From a virus, in the IMG/VR virus record IMGVR_UViG_3300023175_000012, positions 51,785 to 115,784 of that record: 64,000 bases of DNA. One strand, written 5' to 3'. The notes below the pieces were generated by a model. The model was not told the DNA's origin, ran no database searches, and saw nothing but the letters and a program-made list of their open reading frames with translations. Shown one piece after another: positions 31,423 through 43,800 of this stretch; the stretch's first letter is position 1; the number at the start of each line of letters is the position of its first letter. The position numbers and the translations under genes were made by a program.

Positions 31423-33855
31423 TTGCCACAAAGTAGACGTACAAATTATAGAAACTTAGATGATATAGGAACTGGTCCTTACGAGGCTATAGTTGTAAGT
31501 AACCTTGACCCTACCTATATGGGTAGTCTTAAAGTAGATGTTTTGAAAAATAATACTTCGGGTAGTTTACCTGAAAAAATTGGAACGTCTATTGAGGTTA
31601 GGTATCTGTCTCCGTTTTACGGAGTAACATCATTAGATACAGCAACGGCAAATGACGGTTATGCAAGTACTCAAAAAAGTTATGGTATGTGGTTTGTTCC
31701 TCCTGATATTGGATCACGTGTTCTAGTTATTTTTGCAGAAGGTGATATATCAAACGGATTTTGGATAGGATGTGTTCAAGATAAGTTTATGAATTTCATG
31801 GTTCCTGATGGAAGAGCATCAACTGAAATAACTACCGCAGCAACACCCGACAATCTACAAGGATTAAAATTACCTGTAGGCGAATATAATAAAAAAGTTG
31901 AACGAGGCTCTGGCAGAGACCCAACAAGATATCCTAAACCATATAATAAAGATTTTTCACAAACTTTAGAAATACAAGGTTTAATTAGAGATGAAAACAG
32001 AGGAACAACAACTTCTAGTGCTAGAAGAGAAGCTCCGAGTTCTGTTTTTGGTATTAGCACCCCAGGACCAATTGACAAGCGTTCAGGCGCACCAAGAGGA
32101 TTACAAGGTGAAGCAGGACTAAAATACTCGGCATTTGTTAATCGCTTAGGCGGCTCTAGTTTTGTTATGGACGACGGTGATGACAAATTACTAAGAGTAT
32201 CTCATGCATCAGCAGGACCTCCTATATATGCAAACGTAGAAGGCGGTGAATTATTTGGGGATAAAACTATACCCCATAATGAGGTAATGAGATTTAGAAC
32301 TCGAACCGGTCATCAGATATTAATGCATAATGCAGAAGACTTTATCTATATTGCTAACAGTAGGGGAACAGCATGGGTTGAATTAACTAGTGATGGTAAA
32401 ATTGATGTTTACGGATTAGACAGTATTTCTATTCATAGTGACTCGGATATAAATTTAACAGCAGATAGAGATGTTAATATTGAAGGCGGCAGAAATGTTA
32501 ATGTAAGAGCAAGTGCTAGGTATACTGGCTTTCAAAGTAACGGAGGTAGCGGTAACGTACAAATTGAAAGTAAGTTTGATACAAAAATGCTTTCAGAACA
32601 AAATATGCTTGTAAATGTAAAAGGATATCAAGAAACTAAAGTTACTGGATATCAAAAAACACTTGTAGAAGGAGATATACATCATCACACAAATGCAAAT
32701 TTATATGTGTTAGCAGATGCCCAAGGTCATGTCCGCACAGTAGAAGATTTACACGTTAACACAGATGAAACTTTACACCTAGTTGGTAAAGTAGGAAAAT
32801 TAACAGCAACAGATGGTTTAATAGATTTAAATGCATCAGCAGATGTTAACGTAGATGGTGCAAATGTATATCTTAATAGTGATATAGCAACAAACGGAAC
32901 AGCGGCAACTGACGCAGAAGATGCTGTAGATTTTATCTATCTTAAAAATTGGACAGTTCCAAAAACATCACCCGGAACAGACATATCCTCAGATATTTCT
33001 ACTTTCGTAAAAAGAATGCCGACACACGAGCCATATTATCAACATGAAAATTTAGATCCAATAATGGTAAAAAGCGAAAGAACAGATATTACTAATCCTG
33101 TTGTTCTTAGTGTTGCACAATATAGAAGTTCAGCAGATACGTTTAGAAAGAGTTTTTCTGGAGGATCAGGAGCAACAGCAGCAGGAGCCGCAGGAGACGG
33201 AACACGTGGCGGCACTAATCCAAACTTAGATCCTAACACTAGTGGAGTTAATCCAGTTACAGAACAAGGAGGATCCGGCGGAGATACTCTAACACCACCA
33301 CAATCATTCTCAACAGTTGGCCCAGACGGTAATTTATTAGATATGATTAGTAGAGCAGAAGGCGCAGGTTACAATACTGTATTTGGCGGAAGCAGGATTA
33401 CTCCTGAAACACTTTATGGAAAAAGTCTAACACAGCTTACTATACAAGAAGTTATCGACTGGCAGACAGCATCAGTAGATGCAGGCTCTGCGAGCTCTGC
33501 TGCAGGTAGGTATCAAATTATTAAAAGAACCTTAGTCTACCTAGTAGATCAGTTAGGTGTTGCATCTAGAACAGATAAATTTGATCCTACTACACAAGAT
33601 GCTATGGCTAGACGATTGCTACAAGGCAGAGGACTTGACAGATACGTTGCAGGATCTCTTTCAGAGTCAGCATTTTTAAAAGCTATTGCACAAGAATGGG
33701 CAAGTTTACCAGTTACACAAAGAACACAAGGTGCATCACGTATTGTAAATCCTGGAGAAAGTTATTATGCAGGTGATGGATTAAACAGGTCATTAATAAG
33801 CACTACAGAGTTAGTTGCAGCGGTCAGAAATGCACGAGAATCAGGACTTGCATAG
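31423..33855 (+). CDS. 5: Baseplate hub/tail-spike protein, gp5-like, with C-terminal lambda-R type lysozyme
   Basis: An 810-residue protein starting at TTG, with AGAGG 7 nt upstream; no ATG fits. Residues 15-135 are the gp5 N-terminal OB-fold ('YEAIVVSNLDPTYMGSLKVD', then 'PPDIGSRVLVIF'). Residues 270-470 are a VgrG-like triple-stranded beta-helix ('HSDSDINLTADRDVNIEGGR' and similar). After a Gly-rich linker, residues about 640-800 match lambda R-type transglycosylase: catalytic glutamate in 'SRAEGAG' (near 646), 'SSAAGRYQIIKRTL', 'FDPTTQDAMARRLL' and 'AQEWASLP'. T4 gp5 instead has its lysozyme between OB-fold and helix, so the order is different here. Confidence 0.85.
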   Translation: MPQSRRTNYRNLDDIGTGPYEAIVVSNLDPTYMGSLKVDVLKNNTSGSLPEKIGTSIEVRYLSPFYGVTSLDTATANDGYASTQKSYGMWFVPPDIGSRVLVIFAEGDISNGFWIGCVQDKFMNFMVPDGRASTEITTAATPDNLQGLKLPVGEYNKKVERGSGRDPTRYPKPYNKDFSQTLEIQGLIRDENRGTTTSSARREAPSSVFGISTPGPIDKRSGAPRGLQGEAGLKYSAFVNRLGGSSFVMDDGDDKLLRVSHASAGPPIYANVEGGELFGDKTIPHNEVMRFRTRTGHQILMHNAEDFIYIANSRGTAWVELTSDGKIDVYGLDSISIHSDSDINLTADRDVNIEGGRNVNVRASARYTGFQSNGGSGNVQIESKFDTKMLSEQNMLVNVKGYQETKVTGYQKTLVEGDIHHHTNANLYVLADAQGHVRTVEDLHVNTDETLHLVGKVGKLTATDGLIDLNASADVNVDGANVYLNSDIATNGTAATDAEDAVDFIYLKNWTVPKTSPGTDISSDISTFVKRMPTHEPYYQHENLDPIMVKSERTDITNPVVLSVAQYRSSADTFRKSFSGGSGATAAGAAGDGTRGGTNPNLDPNTSGVNPVTEQGGSGGDTLTPPQSFSTVGPDGNLLDMISRAEGAGYNTVFGGSRITPETLYGKSLTQLTIQEVIDWQTASVDAGSASSAAGRYQIIKRTLVYLVDQLGVASRTDKFDPTTQDAMARRLLQGRGLDRYVAGSLSESAFLKAIAQEWASLPVTQRTQGASRIVNPGESYYAGDGLNRSLISTTELVAAVRNARESGLA

Positions 33856-33870
33856 GGGGTAAATATAGAT

Positions 33871-34317
33871 ATGAGCACGTTAGAAAAAAATATTTACAAA
33901 AGAGTAAATGTATCAAGTCAAAAAGTACAAAAGAAACCTGCAAGTAGTGCGGCTTATAGGTCCATTAGCACAGTAAACCCTGCTAATGATGGTTTTAGAT
34001 TATACGATCTTGCGGTTATTAAGCAAGACGTAATAAATCATTTTCATATACGTCAAGGCGAAAAACTAGAAAATCCTGAATTCGGTACAATAATATGGGA
34101 TGTTCTTTTTGATCCTCTTACAGAAGCATTAAAATCTGCTATTGTAGAAAATGTTGAACAGATCATAAACTATGATCCTAGAGTTCTAGTAGACAATGTA
34201 GTAGTTGATACTTATGAAAGTGGAATACAAATTGAGTGTACATTAATATACTTGAACTACAGTATAGCTGAATCTATGAGACTACAGTTTGATAGAGAAG
34301 CAGGGCTTCTTGCGTAA
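33871..34317 (+). CDS. 25: Baseplate wedge subunit gp25
   Basis: A 148-residue member of the GpW/gp25 family with the signature 'RQGEKLENPEFGTIIWDVLF', then 'DPLTEALKSAIVENVEQI'. Length is close to T4 gp25 (132 aa), with an extra 15 N-terminal residues. Gp25 links sheath initiation to the wedge. A GGTAAATA box and GGGGG lie directly before the ATG. Confidence 0.94.
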   Translation: MSTLEKNIYKRVNVSSQKVQKKPASSAAYRSISTVNPANDGFRLYDLAVIKQDVINHFHIRQGEKLENPEFGTIIWDVLFDPLTEALKSAIVENVEQIINYDPRVLVDNVVVDTYESGIQIECTLIYLNYSIAESMRLQFDREAGLLA

Positions 34318-34345
34318 AGAATTAAACACGTACTTAACACATTAT

Positions 34346-34353
34346 AATAAATA
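34346..34353 (+). promoter_or_regulatory. Late promoter for genes 6 and 7
   Basis: AATAAATA followed by C, 20 nt upstream of gene 6 in the 55-nt gap after gene 25. ACGAGGAAAA provides the ribosome site. Confidence 0.6.
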
Positions 34354-34372
34354 CGTTATACGAGGAAAATAG

Positions 34373-37300
34373 ATGTCAGCTACCGATAGACAAAACAGAT
34401 TATTAGTTGCAGAAGATTGGAAGAAAGTCTACCAATCTTTCCGTAATGCCGATTTTCAAAGTTACGATTTTGATAACTTAAGAAGAACAATGATAGAATA
34501 TCTCAGGACTAATTATCCTGAAGATTTTAACGATTACATTGAATCTAGTGAATATCTTGCACTAATTGACTTAATTGCTTTCCTCGGGCAAAACTTATCA
34601 TTTAGAATAGACTTAAACGCTAGAGAAAACTTCTTAGAACTTGCAGAAAGACGTGAATCTGTTTTAAGATTAGCTAGGCTATTAAACTACAATCCTCGTA
34701 GAAATCAATCAGCGAATGGTCTACTTAAATTTACAGGTATTAAAACTACAGAAGATATTATAGATTCTAACGGTACAAACCTAGCAGGACAAACAATTCA
34801 ATGGAATGACAGTACTAACTCTAACTGGTATGAACAGTTTATTAAAGTACTTAATGCTTCATTACCAGTAAATGGCGTATTTGGCAAACCAAATAAAAGC
34901 GAAGTAGTAGGCGGAATTCAAACTGATCAATATAGAGTAAACGGTGTTAACACAGATGTTCCTGTCTTTAGTTTTGAAAAACCTGTAGAAGGAAAAAGCA
35001 CACCATTTGAAGTTGTGTCAATGGATATAGAAGATGGCAGTCTAGTTGAAGAGCCACCTGTACCTGGAAATAACTTTGCATTTACTTATAGGAATGATAC
35101 ACAAGGTCCAGGAAGTAGTAATACAGGATTTTTTGCACACTTTAGACAAGGTAGATTAGAAAGCGGACAATTTAGTGTTACACAACCTTCACCGAATCAG
35201 ACTGTAGGTATCGATGCTGAAAATATTAATGATTCTGATGTGTGGTTATTTAAATTAGACGGTAACAACAACGAGTCAGAGTTGTGGTCAAAATTAGATG
35301 CTGTAGAAGGCAACAATGTAATCTATAATAGTATAAACAAAAAAATTAGAAACATTTACAGTGTTTTAACTAGAGTCGATGATCGCATTAACTTAATTTT
35401 CTCAGACGGTGTGTTTGGAAACCTACCAAAAGGTAACTTTAAAGCCTATTATAGAGTTAGCGAAAATAGGAATATGGTGATAACACCAGCAGCAATTAGT
35501 AACATTACTGTTAGTATTCCTTATCTTAGCAAAAAAGGTAGAGTACAAACTTTAACAATTACACTAAGCCTGCAAACTACAGTAGCTAACGGTAGCAGAA
35601 CAGAAACAAATTTAAGCATTAAACAAAATGCGCCTGCAACATACTATACACAAAATAGAATGATTACAGGAGAAGATTACAACGTTGCTCCTTTAGGAGT
35701 AAGTCAAGAAATTGTAAAAGTTAAAAGTGTTAACAGAACATCTAGTGGTATATCTAGATATTTTGATATAGTTGACGCAACTGGAAAATATAGTAATACA
35801 AATTTATATGGCAATGATGGTGTAGTTTATAAAGAATACACGATTGATAAAACAAGTTTTAACTTTGACACACAAACAGACATCGAAGGCATTATTATAA
35901 ATCAAATTGAGCCTATTCTTGATAACAAGCGTGTCAAGCATTTTTATCTAGACAAGTTTCCTAAAATTAATACGTTTGATTTGAATGTATTTTGGAAAGT
36001 AGTAAGTGAAGACACAAATACATTTACAGGACAGTTTGAATCGAGCACCGGTGAAGCATACAACGTAGGAACTTTTACTACTAACAGTTTAAAATATATT
36101 GAAGCAGGAACATCAGTTAAATTCCAAGCACCTGAAGGATATCATTTTATGAGTGATGGAAGTTTAATGGCTGGTACTCCTGATCATGTAGGTAGTAGTT
36201 TGTATAAATGGACAAAAGTAGTTGCTGTTTCAGGCAACGGTATTCAACCAGGATTAACTGAGATACAAGGTGCGATTGCACTAGGTGATAAAATACCTAC
36301 AGGATGTAGACTAGTTCAAGTGAGACCAAGACTTGCAGAAAGTCTTACTGATGATGTAAAAGTTGAAATAATTGACCAGGCATTTGCCTACAACGATTTT
36401 GGCTTGCGTTATGACCAAACAAACAGAATTTGGCGACTAATTAAAGCATCGGATATAGATAAGCGTAGTAGTTTTGGTACAGGCTTTTCAGGTAATGTAA
36501 CTAATAGTAACCTTGATGCAAGTTGGCTCATATTATTTGAAACAAATGGCGAAACATACAAAGTTACTTACCGTGGCTTACAATATGTATTTGAAAGCGA
36601 TAAAGAAATTAAATTTTATTATGACAGTGCTGACACAATGTACAATAATAAAACAGGAAAAACTAAAAAAGATAAAATTACAGTACTGAATATAAACACC
36701 CAGCCTGATAATACATCACCGTTTACAAGCGATTTTACTTTTGATATCTTAGAAGCATATAGAGACAAAGAAGGTTATGTAGATACTAAGAAAATAGAAA
36801 TTACATTTGCTGACAGAGATAATGATGGTATCATTGACGATCCTGAATTATTTGATCATATCGTAGCTGAAGATATAAATCCTCTTACAAAATTAATCAT
36901 GCAAGAAAAATATATTACTGGCACAGGAGTAGAAGACTTCAAATACGTAGATGCAACTAGTGCAAACATTAAGATATTTTTGAACCAAACAAGTATAGGT
37001 CCTCTTAGTGCATATACTGACGGTGATATTTTTTACTTACAGTCAAGTGATACCTTCAAACAGTATAATCAATCACAAAATGAATTAGTTACTATTAGTG
37101 ATTATAAAGCATTTATAGGTAGAGATAAACTTAAATTCCATTATTTACACACAGCTGATAGCAATAACAGAATTGATCCTAGTGCAAGTAATCTAATTGA
37201 TACGTTTATGCTTACTAAGACATATGATAGAAATTATAGATTGTGGATTGATGGCCAACTTTCACAAAAACCGCTTCCACCAAGTTCGGACGAATTATTT

Positions 37301-37840
37301 AGAACTTATGGAAGGGAATTAAACAAAATAAAATCTATTAGTGATGAGGTAATTTATCATCCTGTAAAATATAAAGAACTATTTGGTTCTACAGCAAAGA
37401 CTGATTTACAAGCAACATTTAAGTTAGTTAAAAATAAAGACTTAGTTTTAAATGACAACGATATTAAGACAAGATGCATAGAAGCAATAAATCAATATTT
37501 TGCATTAGAAAATTGGGATTTTGGAGATACTTTTTACTTTCAAGAATTGGCAACATACATAATGAGCAGACTTGCTCCTGATCTTGTAAGTGTAGTAATT
37601 GTACCAAATCAAATTACACAAGCATTTGGAAGTTTGTTTGAAATAAGAAGTGAACCGGATGAAATTTTTATCAATAGTGCAACAGTAGCAAACATAGAAT
37701 TAATAGATGAAATTACAGCAACTAGACTGAATGCTTCAGGTAATGTTGTAACTTCTAGCGACACAGACAATGTAGGCATAACTAGTTCTACTTCTTTTGT
37801 AAGTTCAACTAGTCCAAATAGTGGAGGAAGTTATTACTAA
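34373..37840 (+). CDS. 6: Baseplate wedge subunit gp6
   Basis: A 1155-residue homologue of T4 gp6 (660 aa), the dimeric ring that controls sheath contraction. Family start: 'EDWKKVYQSFRNADFQSYDF', then 'DFNDYIESSEYLALIDLIAF', then 'RLARLLNYNPRRNQSANG'. The C-terminus ('DLQATFKLVKNKDLVLNDND', 'FALENWDFGDTFYFQELATY') also matches gp6. The extra length lies in the middle, with a large insertion of beta-rich sequence at about residues 500-950. It overlaps the giant gene by 1 nt (TAATG). Confidence 0.93.
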   Translation: MSATDRQNRLLVAEDWKKVYQSFRNADFQSYDFDNLRRTMIEYLRTNYPEDFNDYIESSEYLALIDLIAFLGQNLSFRIDLNARENFLELAERRESVLRLARLLNYNPRRNQSANGLLKFTGIKTTEDIIDSNGTNLAGQTIQWNDSTNSNWYEQFIKVLNASLPVNGVFGKPNKSEVVGGIQTDQYRVNGVNTDVPVFSFEKPVEGKSTPFEVVSMDIEDGSLVEEPPVPGNNFAFTYRNDTQGPGSSNTGFFAHFRQGRLESGQFSVTQPSPNQTVGIDAENINDSDVWLFKLDGNNNESELWSKLDAVEGNNVIYNSINKKIRNIYSVLTRVDDRINLIFSDGVFGNLPKGNFKAYYRVSENRNMVITPAAISNITVSIPYLSKKGRVQTLTITLSLQTTVANGSRTETNLSIKQNAPATYYTQNRMITGEDYNVAPLGVSQEIVKVKSVNRTSSGISRYFDIVDATGKYSNTNLYGNDGVVYKEYTIDKTSFNFDTQTDIEGIIINQIEPILDNKRVKHFYLDKFPKINTFDLNVFWKVVSEDTNTFTGQFESSTGEAYNVGTFTTNSLKYIEAGTSVKFQAPEGYHFMSDGSLMAGTPDHVGSSLYKWTKVVAVSGNGIQPGLTEIQGAIALGDKIPTGCRLVQVRPRLAESLTDDVKVEIIDQAFAYNDFGLRYDQTNRIWRLIKASDIDKRSSFGTGFSGNVTNSNLDASWLILFETNGETYKVTYRGLQYVFESDKEIKFYYDSADTMYNNKTGKTKKDKITVLNINTQPDNTSPFTSDFTFDILEAYRDKEGYVDTKKIEITFADRDNDGIIDDPELFDHIVAEDINPLTKLIMQEKYITGTGVEDFKYVDATSANIKIFLNQTSIGPLSAYTDGDIFYLQSSDTFKQYNQSQNELVTISDYKAFIGRDKLKFHYLHTADSNNRIDPSASNLIDTFMLTKTYDRNYRLWIDGQLSQKPLPPSSDELFRTYGRELNKIKSISDEVIYHPVKYKELFGSTAKTDLQATFKLVKNKDLVLNDNDIKTRCIEAINQYFALENWDFGDTFYFQELATYIMSRLAPDLVSVVIVPNQITQAFGSLFEIRSEPDEIFINSATVANIELIDEITATRLNASGNVVTSSDTDNVGITSSTSFVSSTSPNSGGSYY

Positions 37841-40800
37841 TGGCTTACGATAACGATCAGACAGAATCACCATTGCCAACAGGCGATCAAGAGAAAAGAA
37901 AAAGCACTGATCTCTTACCTAAGTATTTTAGAACGCAAGCAAATAAAAAGATTCTATCTAGTACATTAGATCAGTTAGTACAACCTGGATCAGCAGAAAA
38001 AGTTAATGGCTATATGGGCAGAAAAAATTCTAAAGCTCATAGGCTTAATGATACTTACATAGAAGATGTAACTGTACAACGACAAAATAGGCAATTAGAA
38101 CCGGCCACAGTATCTGTAGATGATTTAGGTAATGTAAATTTTTATGCTGATTATGCAGACTATGTAAACCAAATTAAAAACTTTAATGGTAGTAATGCTA
38201 ATCATAGTTTAATGAATAGCCAAGAATACTATGCTTGGAACCCTAATATTTGTTTTGATAAATTTACAAACTTTAGAGAATACTATTGGCTACCTAATGG
38301 CCCTCAAACTGTAACAGTTTTTGGCAAGTCGGAAGATGAAACTAGTACTTACACAGTAACTACTGAAGTACAAGATGACAATACAGTTTATAAATTTGAT
38401 CCTCCAGGATTTGAACCTAATCCTGCTTTAACATTATACAGAGGACAAACTTATACATTTGATATTGATACTCAAGGCCATCCATTTTCGTTTTCTACTA
38501 ACAGAAGATTTTCAGATGCTCCGTTTACACTTGAAAAACAAAATGACGGAAGTTATAAAGTTATATCTGGAGATTCTGAAAATATTTCTAGCCTATATGT
38601 TCAAGGAATTACAGCCGTTGATTTAGAAGGTAATGAAATTGACCCAGTTAATGTTGAACAAGGTAAAATTACATTCACCGTTCCGTATAATGCACCTGAT
38701 CAATTATATTATGTAAGCCAAAGTGATATAAACACAAGTGGGTATATTAAAGTATTTGATATAATTGAAAATACATCAATAGATGTTAACGAAATTGTTG
38801 GTAAAAAGCAATATACAAGTGCTAACAAGGTTGCATTATCAAATGGACTAAAAATAAAATTTGCTGGAAATGTAACTCCTGAGTTTTACAAAGATAAAGA
38901 ATTTTTTGTAGAAGGTGTAGGCGAAAGCATTAGATTAATTAACGAATTAGATTTAGTTATTCCTGCCAGTTATGTCGGAAATAAATTAGTACCATTTGAC
39001 AGCGAAGGATTTGATAGATTGCCATTTGGTAATGCTAGTGCCTTTGCAGAAACAAAAGATTATATTGTAATTAATAGAGCTAGTCCTGATAGAAATGCAT
39101 GGTCAAGATATAACAAATGGTTCCATAGAGATGTTATAGAAAAGTCAGCAGAATATAATGATAGTGTTCCTAGTATTGATCAATCTGCTAGGGCGTCAAG
39201 GCCAATTATTGAATTTAATGCAGGACTAAAATTATTTAATTATGGTACTCAAGCAAAACATGATGTAGACTTAATTGATTATAAAACTACTGATGCTTTT
39301 AGTACAGTAGAAGGTTCTACAGGTTATAATATTGATAATGTAAATCTTGCAGACGGAATGCGTGTTATTTTTAATGCAGATACTGACCGTCTTGTTAGAG
39401 GAAAAATTTACAAAGTTAAATTTATTTTAATTGACAATATAAGGCAAATAAGTTTAATTGAAGATGATGATGCAATACCAACCGAAAATGAAACTGTTCT
39501 AGTTAAAAGCGGAGACATATACAAAGGTAAATTATTTTACTTCGACGGAACATCGTGGGTTGCATCACAAGAAAAAGTAAAGGTTAACCAACAACCAAAG
39601 TTCGATGTATTTGATACAATGGGAAATAGTTTTTCAACTTATAATGCATCAACATTTGCAGGAACAGAACTTTTTGCTTACAAGATTGGAACTGGTACTA
39701 ACGACAGTGAATTAGGATTCCCTCTTTCATACAGAGCTATAGAAAACTTTGGTGATATACAATTTAATTTTCCGCTAGTAACTGATGCCTTTGTATACGA
39801 ACAAGATAACGAAAAAATTAAAGTCAATACAGAAACGGGTTACTTGAGACAGTACAGTAATATTACGAACTTTAAAAGTAAAAATGGTTGGGAAAAAGCA
39901 AATCAACTTAGTAAACAGGCTGTAATTAAACAATATGATGTAGAAGATCAACTTAATGATTTTGCTGTAGATGTATTTGACCGTAGTGGTGACTTAAATG
40001 ATTTAGAAGTAAAAGTTTATGTTAATAGTTACTTTAGGAAAGAAGAAGTACATTATACTATCAACAGAATTAATGGTATTGCGTATATTACTTTTACTGA
40101 TAATCTTAAAACTGGAGATATTTTAATTTTAAGATGTTTTTCTAAGACACCATCTAATCAAAATGGGTATTATGAACTTGCTTATAATTTAGAAAGAAAT
40201 CCTTTAAACGAAAATATTAAAGATTTTACTATTGCAGAAGTAAATGACCATGTAGGTACAATAATAGAAAATACCTTTGATTATAATGGAAACATTTTTC
40301 CAGGATCAAGCAACCTAAGAGACTTAGGGTTTATTGTTAAAAACGGAACAAGATTTGTTAAACATACTGGCCCAATTGCTCTTGCAAGTTATCATCTTAC
40401 AGATAAAAACGCAAACATTATAAAGGCATTAAAATATGCAAGATTAGAATACGCAAAGTTTAAAAGATTGTTTATTCAAGTTGCTGAAAATTTAGGATAT
40501 GACGGTCCAATAAAACAACATGTTGATAACATTATAGCAGAAATTAATAGTCAAAAAACTGAAGGTATGCCATTTTACTTTTCAGATATGATACCACATG
40601 GTGCATCAAAAGGCACAACTCATATTGTAAGAGCAAGTGATAGCGAATTTTTTGCATTATCAGAATACTTTGACTTAGACCAATTAAGTAACAGAAGCGT
40701 AATGGTTTACCTAAATGGTAAATCTCTTTGTTACGGCTCAGATTACGAGTTTACACAAGAAGGTTTCGTAAAAGTACTTACAACTTTACAAGTAGGAGAC

Positions 40801-43800
40801 GAGCTTGAAATATACGAATACGATACAACAGACGGTTGTTTTGTTCCTGCAACTCCTACAAAGTTAGGACTGTATCCTAAGTACAAACCAGAAATTTTTA
40901 TCGACGATACCTATGAAACACCTAGAAAAGTTATTCAAGGACACGACGGTAGTATTGTGTTTGCATATGACGATTTTAGAGACGATTTAATATTAGAATT
41001 TGAAAGAAGAGTTTACAATAACTTAAAGCAAGAATATAATCCTGATATTTTTAATATTCATGATTTTGTAGGCGGAAACTATAGAGACACAGGATTTGAA
41101 AGAGCAAACATAGATACAGGCATGGTATCTGATTTTGTACAATGGACTGTTATCGCAGGCGATCCTAATTATACCAATAACGATTTTTATAAAGACACTT
41201 TTACATTTAGATACAATTATAAAAATATGTCTTCACCTACTGGTAAAAAATTACCAGGTTTTTGGAGAGCTGTTTATAAAGATGCTTATGATACAGATCG
41301 TCCTCATACTCATCCTTGGGAAATGCTCGGCTTTACAATTAAACCAAAATGGTGGGAAGAAGTATACGGGCCGGCACCCTACACAGCCAACAATTTTGTA
41401 TTATGGGAAGATTTACAAAATGGTGTAATTCGCCAACCTGGCGTACCTACAGTAGTAAATTCTAAATACAAAAGACCAGGTTTACTAAATCATATTCCAG
41501 TAGATTCCAACGGAAAACTTTTAAGTCCGTTAGATAGCAACTATGCAAAAAATTATGTTGCTATTAGAGCTAGAGATGCATATACATTTGGCGACGAAAC
41601 ACCTACTGAAACAGCATGGAGACGTGGTAGTGAATATCCATTTGCGTTAATTACATCTTGGATATTAAATCAACCAGCAAAAGTAATCGGACTAGGCTAT
41701 GATTTATCAAGAATGTCAAGAAATGCTGTAGGCAACATTGTATACAGTGAGTCAAATACTATTTTAAGATTAAGAGATTTGGTATTTCCAAATACATATA
41801 CAGATAATCAGCGTGTCATAACTTCTGGATTAGTAAACTACATTTACAATTATATTGTAAGTGATATAAACACAAATTATGACGAATATCAAAATACATT
41901 AACTACTCTAAAAAATAAACTTGCATTAAAAGTTGGAGGATTTACTGATAAAAGTAAATTTAAATTAATTTTAGATAGTAGAACACCTCTAAATGAAGGC
42001 AATGTATTTGTTCCACCAGAAAACTACAAATTATTTTTAAATACCTCTACTCCAGTAACTATTGCAAACTACAGTGGTGTTGTTATTGAAAAAGCAACTG
42101 GCGGATTTATTATAAAAGGATACGATCAGGCTAAAAGTTCGTTTGATTATTTTGAAGCAATTGAAACACAATCAGATCCTAGTATCAATGTTGGAGGCAT
42201 ATCGGAATCATTTGTAGATTGGGATAATGGAAAGCAATATATTAAAGGACAAAATGTTAGGTTTGATAGTTTCTTTTATAGAGTGAAAGAAAGTCATGTT
42301 AGTGGAACAACATTTGCAGATGATAAAATGTCTAAACTTGCTGCATTGCCACAAGTAGGCGGTAGAGATAGTGTTCTAAGACGTAAATTTACTAACCGTG
42401 TTAAAACAATATCATATGGAACTCAACTTAATAGTGTACAAGCGGTTGTAGACTTCTTGTTAGGATATGAAGCATATTTAAAAGCACAAGGATTTATATT
42501 TGAATATTATAATAATGATATCGAAATAGTTGAGGACTGGACATTTAGTGTTAAAGAATTTATGTTCTGGACTACACAAAATTGGGCCGCAGGAAGTGTG
42601 CTTACGATTAGTCCTGGTGCTCAACAAATTAAATTTAATAAACCCTATCATGTAGTTGATAATATATTTGATGATTTTTATGATTATAGTTTATTAAAGG
42701 CCGACGGCAGAAAATTAGACAGATCGTTTAGTAGCATTGCACGAGACAGTGAAAATGATTTTGGGTTGTCTGTAAAAAATACAGCAGATGGCATTTATAG
42801 TATACGTTTGCCGTTAGTACAACGAGAACATGTAATTCTTTTAGACAACGTAACAGAGTTTGGTGATGTAATTTATGATCAAGAAGCGGGCTATAGACAA
42901 GAACGTATAAAGGTTACAGGGTATAGAAGTGACAACTGGAGCGGTGGCCTTAATATTCCAGGATTCATTTATGATGAAGCTGAAGTAAGAGATTGGGAAC
43001 CTTGGAAAGATTATGGTATCGGCAAACTAATTAAGTACAAAGAATTTTACTATGTAGCAACTAACAATATCAGTGGCACAGAAGTATTCATCGATAATCA
43101 ATGGGAAAGATTAAGTGAAAGACCAGAATCTAAACTATTAACAAACTTTGAATATAAAGTTAATCAGTTTGCTGACTTTTATGATCTTGATACAGATAAT
43201 TTTGATATTGAACAGCAAAAACATGCTCAGCATTTAATAGGATATCAAAAACGTAAGTATCTTGAAAATATTATTAATGATGATGTAAGTCAATATAAAT
43301 TTTATCAAGGCATGTTGCAAGATAAAGGAACAAAAAATAGTTTAACAAAACTGTTTGATGCTTTAGCAAGCGCAGATAAAGAAAGTTTAGAGTTTTATGA
43401 AGAATGGGCTATTAGGTTAGGACAATATGGTGCTACAGATAACTTTGAAGAAGTAGAATTTCTAATTGACGAAGCAGAAATAAAAACTAATCCACAGCCT
43501 ATAGAGCTTGTGTTAAGTAAACCGGCTAACGATACCGACACTATTTATAAACTAACTCCTAGTGACATATATAAAAAGCCTCAAAACTACGATCATAAAC
43601 CATTTCCAGTAGTAGATCTTTATAATCAATACACAAGAGATGCTGGTTATGTTTACGAAGGTGATGTAGTTTACAGAATTAACGACAGAAATGATATATT
43701 AACAGCAAATATTGATAGAATAGGCGCAAATGATTATATATGGATAACAGGAAAAACTGGAGACTGGGATGTAGTACAGCATATTACTACAGATATAAGA

